Assembly: GCA_002684875.1 (NCBI GenBank)
Contig: NYVY01000096.1
Coordinates: forward strand, 1 to 7,985
Origin: Pseudomonadota bacterium
GTDB taxonomy: Bacteria; Pseudomonadota; Gammaproteobacteria; Burkholderiales; Burkholderiaceae_A
Direction of reading: 5' to 3'
DNA: 7,985 nucleotides
Part shown: one piece after another, positions 1-6,354 of the stretch
Numbering within the stretch: the stretch's first letter is position 1
Layout of the letters: every line of letters begins with the position of its first letter
Translations under genes and position numbers: made by a program
The notes under the pieces: generated by a model
Told to the model about the DNA's origin: nothing
Seen by the model: only the letters and a program-made list of their open reading frames with translations
The model's database searches: none

Positions 1-567
1 ATAAAAGACGCATTTAAAGATTACGATAAGGGTCTTAATGCATTTTGGGAAGTGGCAGACTACTTTGTAATAAATATTTCCTCTCCAAACACAAAAAATC
101 TTAGAGACCTTCAATCGATAAATCATTTAGAGAACCTTATTGTTAAAATCCAGTTGATACAAACTAAGTTAACCAAAAAGTTCAAACTTAACAAACCTGT
201 TTACTACAAAATCTCACCCGACAATACTGATCTTGAAATGGAACGGATGTCTATCGTGTTCAATAGATTAAGTGTTGATGGTGTAATCTTAACTAATACA
301 ACCAAAAATCATGAGGTTACACGGAACGGATCGAGACAGGGTGGGTTGTCTGGAGAACCACTTAGAAACCAGTCGCTCTCTTGCTTATTAAAACTATCAG
401 CGTTGCTTGATAAAAAAATTACTTTAATTGCCTCGGGAGGAATAATGACATCATACGATGCACTAAAAAGATTAGAATCAGGTGCTAATATAGTGCAAAT
501 TTATACTGGGTTAGTTTTTGAAGGACCCAAAATAGTTCGCGAGTCCATCTCTTTAACAGGGACATAA
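1..567 (+). CDS. pyrD: Dihydroorotate dehydrogenase (quinone), class 2, 3' part
   Basis: This is the C-terminal 188 residues of the FMN flavoenzyme that oxidises dihydroorotate to orotate in pyrimidine synthesis, passing electrons to membrane quinones. The frame is open to the left edge, so the true start and the N-terminal membrane-binding helices lie outside the window; the GTG at 52 is internal. The visible signature NISSPNT (fragment residues 25-31) carries the catalytic serine expected of class 2 enzymes (S28 here; class 1 enzymes use cysteine). A lysine follows in YYKISPD, then the substrate-binding TNTT, then GGLSGEPL, and the FMN-phosphate region ASGGIMTSYDAL...VQIYTGLVFEGP. All these match E. 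coli PyrD in order and spacing. It converges on the D,D-peptidase gene, with 12 bases between stops and no terminator hairpin in the gap. No frameshift or missing catalytic residue is visible. Confidence 0.96.
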   Translation: MKDAFKDYDKGLNAFWEVADYFVINISSPNTKNLRDLQSINHLENLIVKIQLIQTKLTKKFKLNKPVYYKISPDNTDLEMERMSIVFNRLSVDGVILTNTTKNHEVTRNGSRQGGLSGEPLRNQSLSCLLKLSALLDKKITLIASGGIMTSYDALKRLESGANIVQIYTGLVFEGPKIVRESISLTGT

Positions 568-579
568 ACATTGGTTAGA

Positions 580-1797
580 TTAAAGGCTTTGCGATAATGA
601 CAATCTCGACCTTGTCTTATGGGCAGACAACCAAGCGAAAATTCTTTTAGCATCCTTAGTTCTGTTACTAGATGCGGTTGCGTCTAGCGTAATAATTATA
701 TACGGGTTATTTCGCACCTTAGCAATCATCGCCAAACACTTCCCAGATGGTTTTATAAACCCAGTTTTTGAAACTAAAATATTCCATGAACCCTTTCTTA
801 CTAATGAGTTAGAGTTTTTAAATTTATGTATTGCATTATGAATTCTTATTCTTGAACTTTTCGAAGTTGAAAATTTTTCAATCAGTGGAATTCTTGAGGA
901 TTCATCAACTAGCTTTGCTAAATCTCTTGCGCTTGAAATATTTCCGCTATTTAACCCAGTGGGCTCGGTAAACTTTGTTGTCCACATTCCTAAAATTTTA
1001 CTTTTAACATTCATTGCGTTCACAAATGCCCTTTCCCCTCCAGGAAAGGTTCTTCCGAGAGCATGGGCAGCTCTGTTTTCTGAAGACATTAATGCAAGAT
1101 GTAACAAATCTTCTCGAGAGAACTTACTCCCTACTTTGAGTCTAGAAAAATTATATCTTTCTAAATTTGCCTCTTGCTTGGTAATTTCTATTGTTTCCCC
1201 TAGATCTAAATTATTTTCTATCACAAGCAAAGCTGTCATAAGCTTTGTCAGGGACGCTATCGGTAGGGCTACATCAGCATTTTTTTCAAATAACACCTGA
1301 TTTGTCTGTTGGTCGATGACAATGGCAGCACTCGAATTCAATCCTAAATAGTCTGAATTTTTCTTTAACCCTAACAAGGTTGCAACAGATTTTTCTGTAT
1401 ATAGATTCCTTACTCTTAATTTTTGCCCAACAAAAATAATATTCGAACGTAGTTTGTTAAATTTTTTTAACTCTCTAACTTTAATTCGATATTTTTGCGC
1501 AATTTGTGACAAGGTATCGCCAGGACGAACCCGATAGAAGGTATTGGTTTTCGTCCTACGTGAAAAATTTCTTAAGCGAAGCTTCTGTCCTACAACTATA
1601 AGATTAGATCGTAAGTTATTCCATTTTTTTAAATTCGTTACCTTTACTCTGTATTGTCTTGATAGTTCGGAAAGAGTATCTCCTTTTCTAACAGTATGAT
1701 AAGAAGCGCCTGCAAAAACCTTGTTACTAATAGTAATAAAACAAAAAAATACAACAAAGGTTGCTATTATGCGATGAAGTTTAATAAACGAGCTCAT
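580..1797 (-). CDS. LysM-LysM PBP7-type D-alanyl-D-alanine endopeptidase/carboxypeptidase
   Basis: A 405-residue exported, penicillin-binding serine peptidase of family S11. It should cut D-Ala-D-Ala peptide bonds in peptidoglycan in the periplasm (PBP7/PbpG enzymes act on cross-links). Residues 1-29 form a signal peptide: basic start, long hydrophobic stretch, likely cleavage after VFA. Two LysM glycan-binding modules follow (about 33-77 and 87-131). The catalytic domain spans about 150-395 with SLTK (S182 nucleophile, K185), SEN (S239-N241) and KTG (344-346), all intact. LALMSSENRAA, FPGGERAFVNAMN, EPTGL and SKTGFIKPSGKCLAM are close to PbpG rather than to DacA/DacC, and no C-terminal amphipathic anchor is evident. 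The LysM pair is an addition to the standard ~300-residue PBP7 form. The ATG at 1797 is the only methionine before the signal peptide core; an AAGG sits very close upstream. It probably shares a transcript with the CinA-like gene 55 bases upstream. Confidence 0.93.
   Translation of the reverse strand: MSSFIKLHRIIATFVVFFCFITISNKVFAGASYHTVRKGDTLSELSRQYRVKVTNLKKWNNLRSNLIVVGQKLRLRNFSRRTKTNTFYRVRPGDTLSQIAQKYRIKVRELKKFNKLRSNIIFVGQKLRVRNLYTEKSVATLLGLKKNSDYLGLNSSAAIVIDQQTNQVLFEKNADVALPIASLTKLMTALLVIENNLDLGETIEITKQEANLERYNFSRLKVGSKFSREDLLHLALMSSENRAAHALGRTFPGGERAFVNAMNVKSKILGMWTTKFTEPTGLNSGNISSARDLAKLVDESSRIPLIEKFSTSKSSRIRIHNAIHKFKNSNSLVRKGSWNILVSKTGFIKPSGKCLAMIAKVRNNPYIIITLDATASSNRTKDAKRIFAWLSAHKTRSRLSLSQSL
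1405..1701 (-). repeat. Tandem LysM repeat within the D,D-peptidase gene
   Basis: Two in-frame LysM copies (protein residues about 33-77 and 87-131) are separated by a short basic linker. By hand alignment about 28 of 45 positions are identical, including GDTLS, LKK, LRSN and VGQKLR. That is high for neighbouring LysM modules and suggests internal duplication or strong co-constraint. Both copies are unusually rich in Arg and Lys. Confidence 0.85.
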
Positions 1798-1852
1798 ATG
1801 CCTTGTACAGTTCTTTACTACTAATAAAGCAAAAGATGGGCCATTATTTTAA

Positions 1853-2671
1853 TTATCGTTTTTCGATTGATTCTTCCAAGATCACTCCTCCTAATTTTTT
1901 AATTTCTTGTCTTAGATCCCTTTTTGCTCCTTCAAAACAAGCTTGAACATCATGCATTTTAAAATTCTCTCCCCTGTACTTAATTCCCAGTTCTAAGCTT
2001 ATTGATTCCTTATCAATTTTTTCTCTCGATATACTGGGCAGACTGTAAAACGAAACTAACGAATATATTTTTTCCAAAGATTTCAAGGAATCACTAATTG
2101 ATGATTCGAACAAGTTGGAAACTTTAAAGTAAAACTCAATCTCACCACAATCTGAAAAATATCCAGAATATTTTTCCTCTAAAACCCACTGCATCATCGG
2201 TTTTGCCATGTTGGGAAATCCTGGGAAAAAAAAATGCCGTTTCATTGAAAAGCCAGGAAATCCATTTACCTCGTTTGGAATGATATCTGAATTTTCTGGA
2301 AAATTGCCCATTTCCAATCTCGCTGAAGTAATATCCATACCCCTACTTTCACAACTTTTTTTTATTAAATCAATAGCCTCTTCATTAGGTTCCAACTGAA
2401 CACCTAGCGCGTTAGCACAAGCCTGCCTAGTCAAGTCATCAGGCGTTGAACCTATTCCACCAAAACTGAAAACTGTAGCATTGCTTTTCAATGTCATTCT
2501 CAAAAACTTCTCTAAATCTGATAGGTTATCCCTCACGTAAAATACCCAATCAATTATCAACCCTTTTTCATGCAAGATTTCTTTGGATTGCGAGAAATGT
2601 TTATCATTTCTTTTTCCAGACAATATCTCATCCCCGATTATTAACAAACCTATTTCAAGAGTCTCTTTCAT
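1853..2671 (-). CDS. CinA N-terminal-domain (MoaB/MogA-like, COG1058) protein
   Basis: A 272-residue cytoplasmic protein of the 'competence/damage-inducible protein A' family, built on the molybdopterin-binding MoCF fold. The start LLIIGDEILSGKRND (residues 9-23), the nucleotide/pterin loop GGIGSTPDD (71-79), a conserved ENSD...NEVNGFPGF stretch (126-141) and FFPGFPNMAKPMM (148-160) are the family's signature blocks in the right order. The C-terminal PncC (NMN deamidase) domain of full CinA (~400 residues) is absent, as in the short form found in many proteobacteria. Residues 175-272 form the family's extra C-terminal alpha/beta region. Relatives have been linked to ADP-ribose pyrophosphatase activity, but substrate cannot be told from sequence, and a role in competence or molybdenum cofactor synthesis should not be assumed. 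The ATG at 2671 lies directly before the conserved start; there is no clear Shine-Dalgarno, only an A-rich leader. Confidence 0.9.
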   Translation of the reverse strand: MKETLEIGLLIIGDEILSGKRNDKHFSQSKEILHEKGLIIDWVFYVRDNLSDLEKFLRMTLKSNATVFSFGGIGSTPDDLTRQACANALGVQLEPNEEAIDLIKKSCESRGMDITSARLEMGNFPENSDIIPNEVNGFPGFSMKRHFFFPGFPNMAKPMMQWVLEEKYSGYFSDCGEIEFYFKVSNLFESSISDSLKSLEKIYSLVSFYSLPSISREKIDKESISLELGIKYRGENFKMHDVQACFEGAKRDLRQEIKKLGGVILEESIEKR

Positions 2672-2781
2672 TTTTTTATTTCATTTCATTTAAAAGTGAT
2701 TTAAACTACCTTTTTTATTAAATCTGCTCTTACACTAGACTAACACTTACCTGACTACAGTTGCCCATCGCAAAAAGCACC
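2672..2781. promoter_or_regulatory. Divergent intergenic spacer between the CinA-like gene and argA
   Basis: This 110-base AT-rich gap is the only one in the window from which transcription must diverge, so promoters for both sides are expected here (inference). TACACT at 2731-2736 could be a -10 box for argA, but no convincing -35 lies 16-18 bases before it. On the opposite strand TTTAAT (complement of 2718-2723) is an equally weak -10 candidate. I see no convincing ARG-box palindrome or other operator by eye. Confidence 0.3.
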
Positions 2782-4122
2782 ATGGCTGATTTTGACAAAG
2801 AATATCATGAAGAAACTATCAATTCCACTGTTGATTGGTTGAGGAATGCTGCACCATATATTTATTTATTTCGAAATAAAATATTTATCGTCTCTATTTC
2901 AAAACGAAATTTTCCACCTTCTACTCTCTCAAACTTAATTCAGGACCTTTCTTTTCTATGTTGTATCGGTGTAAAGATTGTAATTGTCTTTGATCCAAAA
3001 GATTTGTTTGAAAAGGAATTAAAAATAAGAAACCAAACTATTACAGAGATAAATGGTCACAATATCATTGATGAAATTACTGTCGAATGCATGAAAATAG
3101 CCTCTGGTATAATGAGATTTAATTTAGAAGCTCTCTTCTCCACCAGCGTAACTGATGCTCCAATAACACTTTCTGATGTAAAAATAGTGAGTGGAAATTT
3201 TGTCAATGCTAAGCCTCGAGGTATTTACAGAGGGGTTGATTTAGTGAAAAATGGTGTAGTAAGAAAAATTGATACAAAATCTATAAAAACCGAGTTAGAA
3301 AAAAATTCTATCGTTTTATTTTCCCCAATTGGTTATTCTGCAACAGGTGAAACTTTCCTTCTAGATAGTGAAGAACTTGCAACAGAGATAGGAATTTCTA
3401 TGTCGGCAGATAAACTAATTTTTATAACGGATACACTTGATGTTTCTCAATACCCTATTTCCGAAATTAATGAGCTTTCACGGGATCACTTAGAATCCAA
3501 TGCTGGAGCAATAAAAACCAAATTTTTTGTTCTAAATAAACTTTTGAAACTTTCTGAAAGAGCATGCGATAAAAACGTTGGACGCATCCATATTCTTCCC
3601 TACGAAAAAGATGGGGAAATTTTAATTGAGTTGTTCACTCGACAGGGAGTGGGAGTCATGGTGGCTCGTGACCAATTAAGAAATATTAGACCAGCTGGTC
3701 CTCAAGATATAAATTCTATTTTAGATCTGATTAAACCTATCGAAAGCAGTGGTACACTTACTAAAAGAAGTAGAGTTGATATCGAAAGAGATATAGTCAA
3801 TTATTACGTCCTAGATCACGATAGTCAGATTTACGGATGTGCTTGTTTAAATACCTATAGCGAAGAAAAAGTAAGTGAAATTTCTTGTTTAATAGTTCAC
3901 TCAAAGTATCAAAATACAGGAGAAGGAAAAAGATTATTAGAGTTCATTATTGATAAAGCTAAGGAACAACATGTAAAAAACGTTTTTGTACTAACGACCC
4001 AAGCTGAGCATTGGTTTCTAGAGCATGGATTTGTTCGTGACCCAACATTTACCCTTCCTGTGGATAAAATGCCGAATGTTTCTGAAGGGAGAAATTCTTT
4101 AGTCTTAATTAAAAAATTATAA
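2782..4122 (+). CDS. argA: N-acetylglutamate synthase (amino-acid acetyltransferase)
   Basis: It transfers acetyl from acetyl-CoA to glutamate, the first step of arginine synthesis, in the cytoplasm. At 446 residues it matches E. coli-type ArgA (443) and aligns throughout. The amino-acid-kinase-like regulatory domain (about 15-285) contains VSGNFVNAKPRG, GVDLVKNGVVRKID, ATGETFLLDSEELATEIGI and LPYEKDGEILIELFTRQGVG. The GNAT catalytic domain (about 300-446) has IRPAGPQDINSILDLIKPIE, the acetyl-CoA loop VHSKYQNTGEGKRLL (Q-x-x-G-x-G) and VFVLTTQAEHWFLEHGF. The usual glycine-rich LGGE and YGARPQ segments of the first domain are replaced by VSISKRN and FDPKDLF. The start is uncertain: an in-frame TGA at 2752 limits it to TTG 2761 (453 residues) or ATG 2782. 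I chose the ATG because MADFD... resembles family N-termini; neither has a visible Shine-Dalgarno. The stop abuts that of the opposing gene. Confidence 0.95.
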   Translation: MADFDKEYHEETINSTVDWLRNAAPYIYLFRNKIFIVSISKRNFPPSTLSNLIQDLSFLCCIGVKIVIVFDPKDLFEKELKIRNQTITEINGHNIIDEITVECMKIASGIMRFNLEALFSTSVTDAPITLSDVKIVSGNFVNAKPRGIYRGVDLVKNGVVRKIDTKSIKTELEKNSIVLFSPIGYSATGETFLLDSEELATEIGISMSADKLIFITDTLDVSQYPISEINELSRDHLESNAGAIKTKFFVLNKLLKLSERACDKNVGRIHILPYEKDGEILIELFTRQGVGVMVARDQLRNIRPAGPQDINSILDLIKPIESSGTLTKRSRVDIERDIVNYYVLDHDSQIYGCACLNTYSEEKVSEISCLIVHSKYQNTGEGKRLLEFIIDKAKEQHVKNVFVLTTQAEHWFLEHGFVRDPTFTLPVDKMPNVSEGRNSLVLIKKL

Positions 4123-4854
4123 ATCTCTAAAAATTGGCACTATTCCTTCTTCTGTATAAGCAAGACCGCTGATATTTTCTTCAAAGTTTAGACCAGTATC
4201 CAGCCAAAATATAAAAGCTAAATACCCATCTTCACAAATTTTCGCACACTTTCCAACCTTTGAATGAACAAAAACTTTCACGGGCATTCTCTCAGGGAAC
4301 CTTGGTATAAGTAGAAAATTTTTACTTCCTTTTTCTATAAAAGTTATAGCTGGCCAAATACAGCTTCCCAACGTAATTAATTTTTCTTTTTCTAAATTAG
4401 TTGAAAACTTTATCCATACTCCAAAAACTTCTTCTACTGAGCCCCCCCTCTCCCCAAGTGAAATGATAAAATTTCTTACTCTTGGAGATACGGTTATTCC
4501 TTCTAGTTCTTTGAAACTACTTCCTAACCCTCTAGCCCTCCTTTTAATAAGATGTGCTCCTAACAAATTTGCCAGAGAACGAATTCCCACTTCTTGAGAT
4601 GGTGATGCTGACAGGGAGGATGTTAAGGCAAGCCAAAGGGCTGCCTCAGGCCTGAATTGTTGCTTCTTATAATTAGGAGAGATTAAAGAAGGAGCGACTT
4701 CTTTTTTTATTTCATTTGTTCTGTTTTCTGTTTTTGTAAAATTATTTTTTAGAGTTTCTTTTGCATCTTTGATCTTCGATATACCTTGAATCAAATCTCT
4801 TAACTCGGAATCGAAATCATCATCACTAAACTTGGAGGGTGGTTTTTTAATCAT
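4117..4854 (-). CDS. Unrecognised soluble protein, last gene of the dnaQ row
   Basis: A 245-residue protein that I do not recognise. Residues 1-55 are highly charged and probably disordered or helical (DDDFDSELRDLIQGISKIKDAK then a Lys/Glu/Asn-rich linker). A predicted globular part follows: a helical section at 68-150 (RPEAALWLALTSSL, IRSLANLLGAHLIKRRARGLG, VRNFIISLGERGGSVEEVFGVW) and a more beta-like section at 157-245 with three cysteines (C165, C203, C207). No signal peptide or membrane segment is visible. The start ATG overlaps the stop of the 171-residue gene by 8 bases (ATGATTAA) and has no good Shine-Dalgarno, so translation probably depends on coupling to that gene. Even composition along the frame and the ordered overlaps argue that it is real. 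Its last codons share TTATAA with the argA stop. A G7 tract encodes part of ERGGS (residues 135-139). Confidence 0.8.
   Translation of the reverse strand: MIKKPPSKFSDDDFDSELRDLIQGISKIKDAKETLKNNFTKTENRTNEIKKEVAPSLISPNYKKQQFRPEAALWLALTSSLSASPSQEVGIRSLANLLGAHLIKRRARGLGSSFKELEGITVSPRVRNFIISLGERGGSVEEVFGVWIKFSTNLEKEKLITLGSCIWPAITFIEKGSKNFLLIPRFPERMPVKVFVHSKVGKCAKICEDGYLAFIFWLDTGLNFEENISGLAYTEEGIVPIFRDL
4442..4448 (-). repeat. G7 homopolymer in the 245-residue gene
   Basis: Seven consecutive C on the given strand (G on the coding strand) encode part of Arg-Gly-Gly around residues 136-138. In this AT-rich window only one other C/G run of seven is seen, in the adjacent gene. A one-base slip here would cut the protein after its helical middle part. 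Confidence 0.9.
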
Positions 4855-5362
4855 GGTTTACTATGTTCTTCATAGATTTAAGAATCGATGCAGACTCTTC
4901 AAGATACTCCAGCGATCGTTGAGCATCGTCAGCTGAATGAATCCCATTCATATCCAGCATCAAATTAAACAAGTCGTGACGTGCCTTGCTAATACTAGTA
5001 TTTAATTTTTCTACTTGATTTTTTAGGTGCTCTTTATTCTCAAAATTGTTAGGATGCTCTCCTACAAAACTTCCTTTTTTTCCAGAAGCCCCTATTTTAT
5101 CCTCAGATTTGCTTACACTAAAACTATTTCTGTTGAAGAAAAATACAGTAACCACAAAAAGGTATGCTAAGCAGAAACACACAACAGAAAAAAAAACGAT
5201 TGCCTTAGTACCAAAGAAAGAAAATAAATCTGTTGAATAGACAAATAATAACAAGGTGCTTTTCAAATCGCTATTAGAAATATCTAGATAAAATAACATC
5301 AATCCAACAGAAAAAAATACCCCCCCAAGGATACTAAATAAATTAGTTTTTCTCTCAATCAT
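4847..5362 (-). CDS. Unrecognised two-span membrane protein with cytoplasmic helical tail
   Basis: A 171-residue protein of unknown family. The basic start MIERKTN is followed by two hydrophobic segments (about 8-26 and 53-76), then a polar Lys/Ser/Gly linker (77-108) and a charged helical tail (about 109-168) with heptad-like leucines (LKNQVEKLNTSISKARHDL, SLEYLEESASILKSMKN). By the positive-inside rule both ends should be cytoplasmic. An excellent ribosome site AGGAG lies 8 bases before the ATG, within the end of the preceding gene, and the ATG overlaps that gene's TGA (ATGATTGA). A helical tail next to a soluble protein encoded by the coupled downstream gene suggests, but does not prove, that the two proteins meet at the inner membrane. 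A G7 tract near codons 12-14 could allow slippage. Confidence 0.8.
   Translation of the reverse strand: MIERKTNLFSILGGVFFSVGLMLFYLDISNSDLKSTLLLFVYSTDLFSFFGTKAIVFFSVVCFCLAYLFVVTVFFFNRNSFSVSKSEDKIGASGKKGSFVGEHPNNFENKEHLKNQVEKLNTSISKARHDLFNLMLDMNGIHSADDAQRSLEYLEESASILKSMKNIVNHD
5320..5326 (-). repeat. G7 homopolymer near the start of the 171-residue membrane gene
   Basis: Seven C on the given strand (G on the coding strand) lie about 36-42 bases after the start ATG, encoding Leu-Gly-Gly-Val in the first membrane span, and are followed on the coding strand by T-rich codons. A gain or loss of one base here would frameshift nearly the whole protein. Confidence 0.9.
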
Positions 5363-5648
5363 TCCTTAAACTCCTGTTGAACTTATCTACGAAAACAGCT
5401 CTTCCAGCATCACCATCTCTTCTGAGTACGAATAAAAAGTTAGGGCGTACCCATGGACCAACATTTTTACTTGCGTTATCGACAAATAAGCCGTCTGGTT
5501 CAAAAATTATTGTAGGGAGTCCATCTAGAATTCGAATAAGAAATGGTTTTTCGATAATATCTTCAGTTTCAGTTGGTTCTATTACTCTCGTTACCTCTTC
5601 TTTTAATAGCGAATAGCTTAAACCTCTTCTTCTAAATTGAATTTTCAT
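5355..5648 (-). CDS. Small unrecognised protein (~97 aa) following dnaQ
   Basis: A 97-residue basic protein. The frame is open up to ATG 5750 (131 residues), but that would overlap dnaQ by 119 bases. I chose ATG 5648 because AAGGA at 5657-5661 is 8 bases upstream of it, against 2 bases for the in-frame ATG at 5654. The overlap with dnaQ is then 17 bases. The N-terminus (MKIQFRRRGLSYSLLKEEV) is strongly basic and has no hydrophobic helix. The C-terminal half, LPTIIFEPDGL...FLFVLRRDGDAGRAVFVDKFNRSLRN, looks like paired beta strands and faintly recalls the C-terminal end of GspH/FimT pseudopilins. With no pilin helix or prepilin cleavage context, I do not assign that function. Its end contains the ribosome site of the next gene. 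It is probably a real, translationally coupled member of the dnaQ row. Confidence 0.72.
   Translation of the reverse strand: MKIQFRRRGLSYSLLKEEVTRVIEPTETEDIIEKPFLIRILDGLPTIIFEPDGLFVDNASKNVGPWVRPNFLFVLRRDGDAGRAVFVDKFNRSLRND
5371..5375 (-). promoter_or_regulatory. Strong Shine-Dalgarno for the 171-residue membrane protein
   Basis: AGGAG on the minus strand lies 8 bases before the ATG at 5362 and within the last codons of the ~97-residue gene. It is the best ribosome site in the window and fixes the start of the membrane protein. Confidence 0.75.
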
Positions 5649-6354
5649 CGTCATTATCCTTGTTAAAGATTGGTAAAGAGTTTTCCAATCTTTGCATTCG
5701 TTCCAAATACTTGTCATGACATACAATCTCATTTTCAGTGGCGCTGACAACTTTTATCTCTTTTATTTGTTTCCTTTCTGATACAGATAAATTGTCAATT
5801 TTCGTTTCCTCAATGTTTTCTTCAATTCCTAGCGCCTCTTGTCCACGAGTCATTGATAAATAAACTTCCGCCAATAATCTGGCATCAAGCAATGCTCCAT
5901 GAAGATCTCTCATACTTCTATCAATCCCAAACCTATTACACAATGCATCTAAGGATGCCCTCTTCATAGGATATAGTTCCCTAGCAAGTTTGAGTGTATC
6001 AATGATTTCGCAAGAAATATCTTCTAACTTTGGTCGTGCTAATCTGTTCAGCTCTGCATCTAAAAAACGTCTATCAAAATCAGCATTATGAATAATCAAA
6101 GTGGATCCAGCAATGAAGTTACAGAATTCATCTGCTACGTTTTTGAAAACAGGAAATTCCTTTAAACTTTCTGCATTCATCCCATGAATTTCTTCAGCAC
6201 TACGATCGACATCTCTCATAGGATTAATTTTTTGATAATATTCATTACCAGAAACTGCCCTGTCTCGTAATTCAACACACCCTATTTCAATAACACGGTG
6301 TCCTTCCTCAACATTCAATCCAGTTGTTTCCGTATCGAGCACCACAAAACGCAT
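5632..6354 (-). CDS. dnaQ: DNA polymerase III epsilon subunit (3'-5' proofreading exonuclease)
   Basis: A 240-residue cytoplasmic proofreading subunit that removes mispaired 3' ends as part of the Pol III core. The DEDDh exonuclease set is complete: D7 and E9 in DTETTG, D94 in HNADFD, and H152/D157 in HGALLDA, with the same five-residue H-D spacing as E. coli. EEIHGMN, KRASLDALCNRFGI and LLAEVYLSMTRGQEALGI are typical epsilon blocks. After the catalytic domain (1-177), residues 178-240 form the tail expected to bind the alpha subunit; VVSATENEIVCHDKYLERM resembles betaproteobacterial epsilon tails. The start ATG at 6354 is fixed by DTETTG beginning only six residues in, and GGGTGA lies just upstream. 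It overlaps the end of the RND permease by 40 bp in another frame, rather than sitting beside rnhA as in many proteobacteria. Three unrecognised genes follow with short overlaps, so they probably share its transcript. Confidence 0.97.
   Translation of the reverse strand: MRFVVLDTETTGLNVEEGHRVIEIGCVELRDRAVSGNEYYQKINPMRDVDRSAEEIHGMNAESLKEFPVFKNVADEFCNFIAGSTLIIHNADFDRRFLDAELNRLARPKLEDISCEIIDTLKLARELYPMKRASLDALCNRFGIDRSMRDLHGALLDARLLAEVYLSMTRGQEALGIEENIEETKIDNLSVSERKQIKEIKVVSATENEIVCHDKYLERMQRLENSLPIFNKDNDDENSI
5657..5661 (-). promoter_or_regulatory. Shine-Dalgarno choosing the start of the ~97-residue gene
   Basis: AAGGA on the minus strand lies inside the 3' end of dnaQ. It is 8 bases from ATG 5648 but only 2 from ATG 5654, so it favours the shorter protein MKIQF... 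. Confidence 0.55.

Noticed and set aside
959..1300. 113-residue plus-strand frame inside the D,D-peptidase gene
   Set aside because: It is antisense to the conserved catalytic domain, resembles no family and has no ribosome site; it is a shadow.
1831..1850. ATGGGCCAT with flanking A and T runs as a terminator after the CinA-like gene
   Set aside because: The inverted arms ATGG/CCAT leave a one-base loop, which cannot form a stable hairpin; the downstream gene also suggests read-through.
2226..2234. A9 run in the CinA-like gene as a slippage or frameshift site
   Set aside because: It encodes consecutive Phe codons within a conserved block, and similar A/T runs (for example 7924-7932) are expected in an AT-rich genome.
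2208..2721. Two plus-strand frames (63 and 76 residues) opposite the CinA-like gene
   Set aside because: Both are antisense to conserved family blocks and have no recognisable content.
4410..4460. ISLGERGGSVEEVF resembling the GspF-type 'GE-x-G-x-L-xE' segment
   Set aside because: The protein has no membrane spans and no other GspF feature; the match is short and probably chance.
5649..5750. Upstream extension of the ~97-residue gene to ATG 5750 (131 residues)
   Set aside because: It would overlap dnaQ by 119 bases, while a ribosome site fits the internal ATG at 5648.
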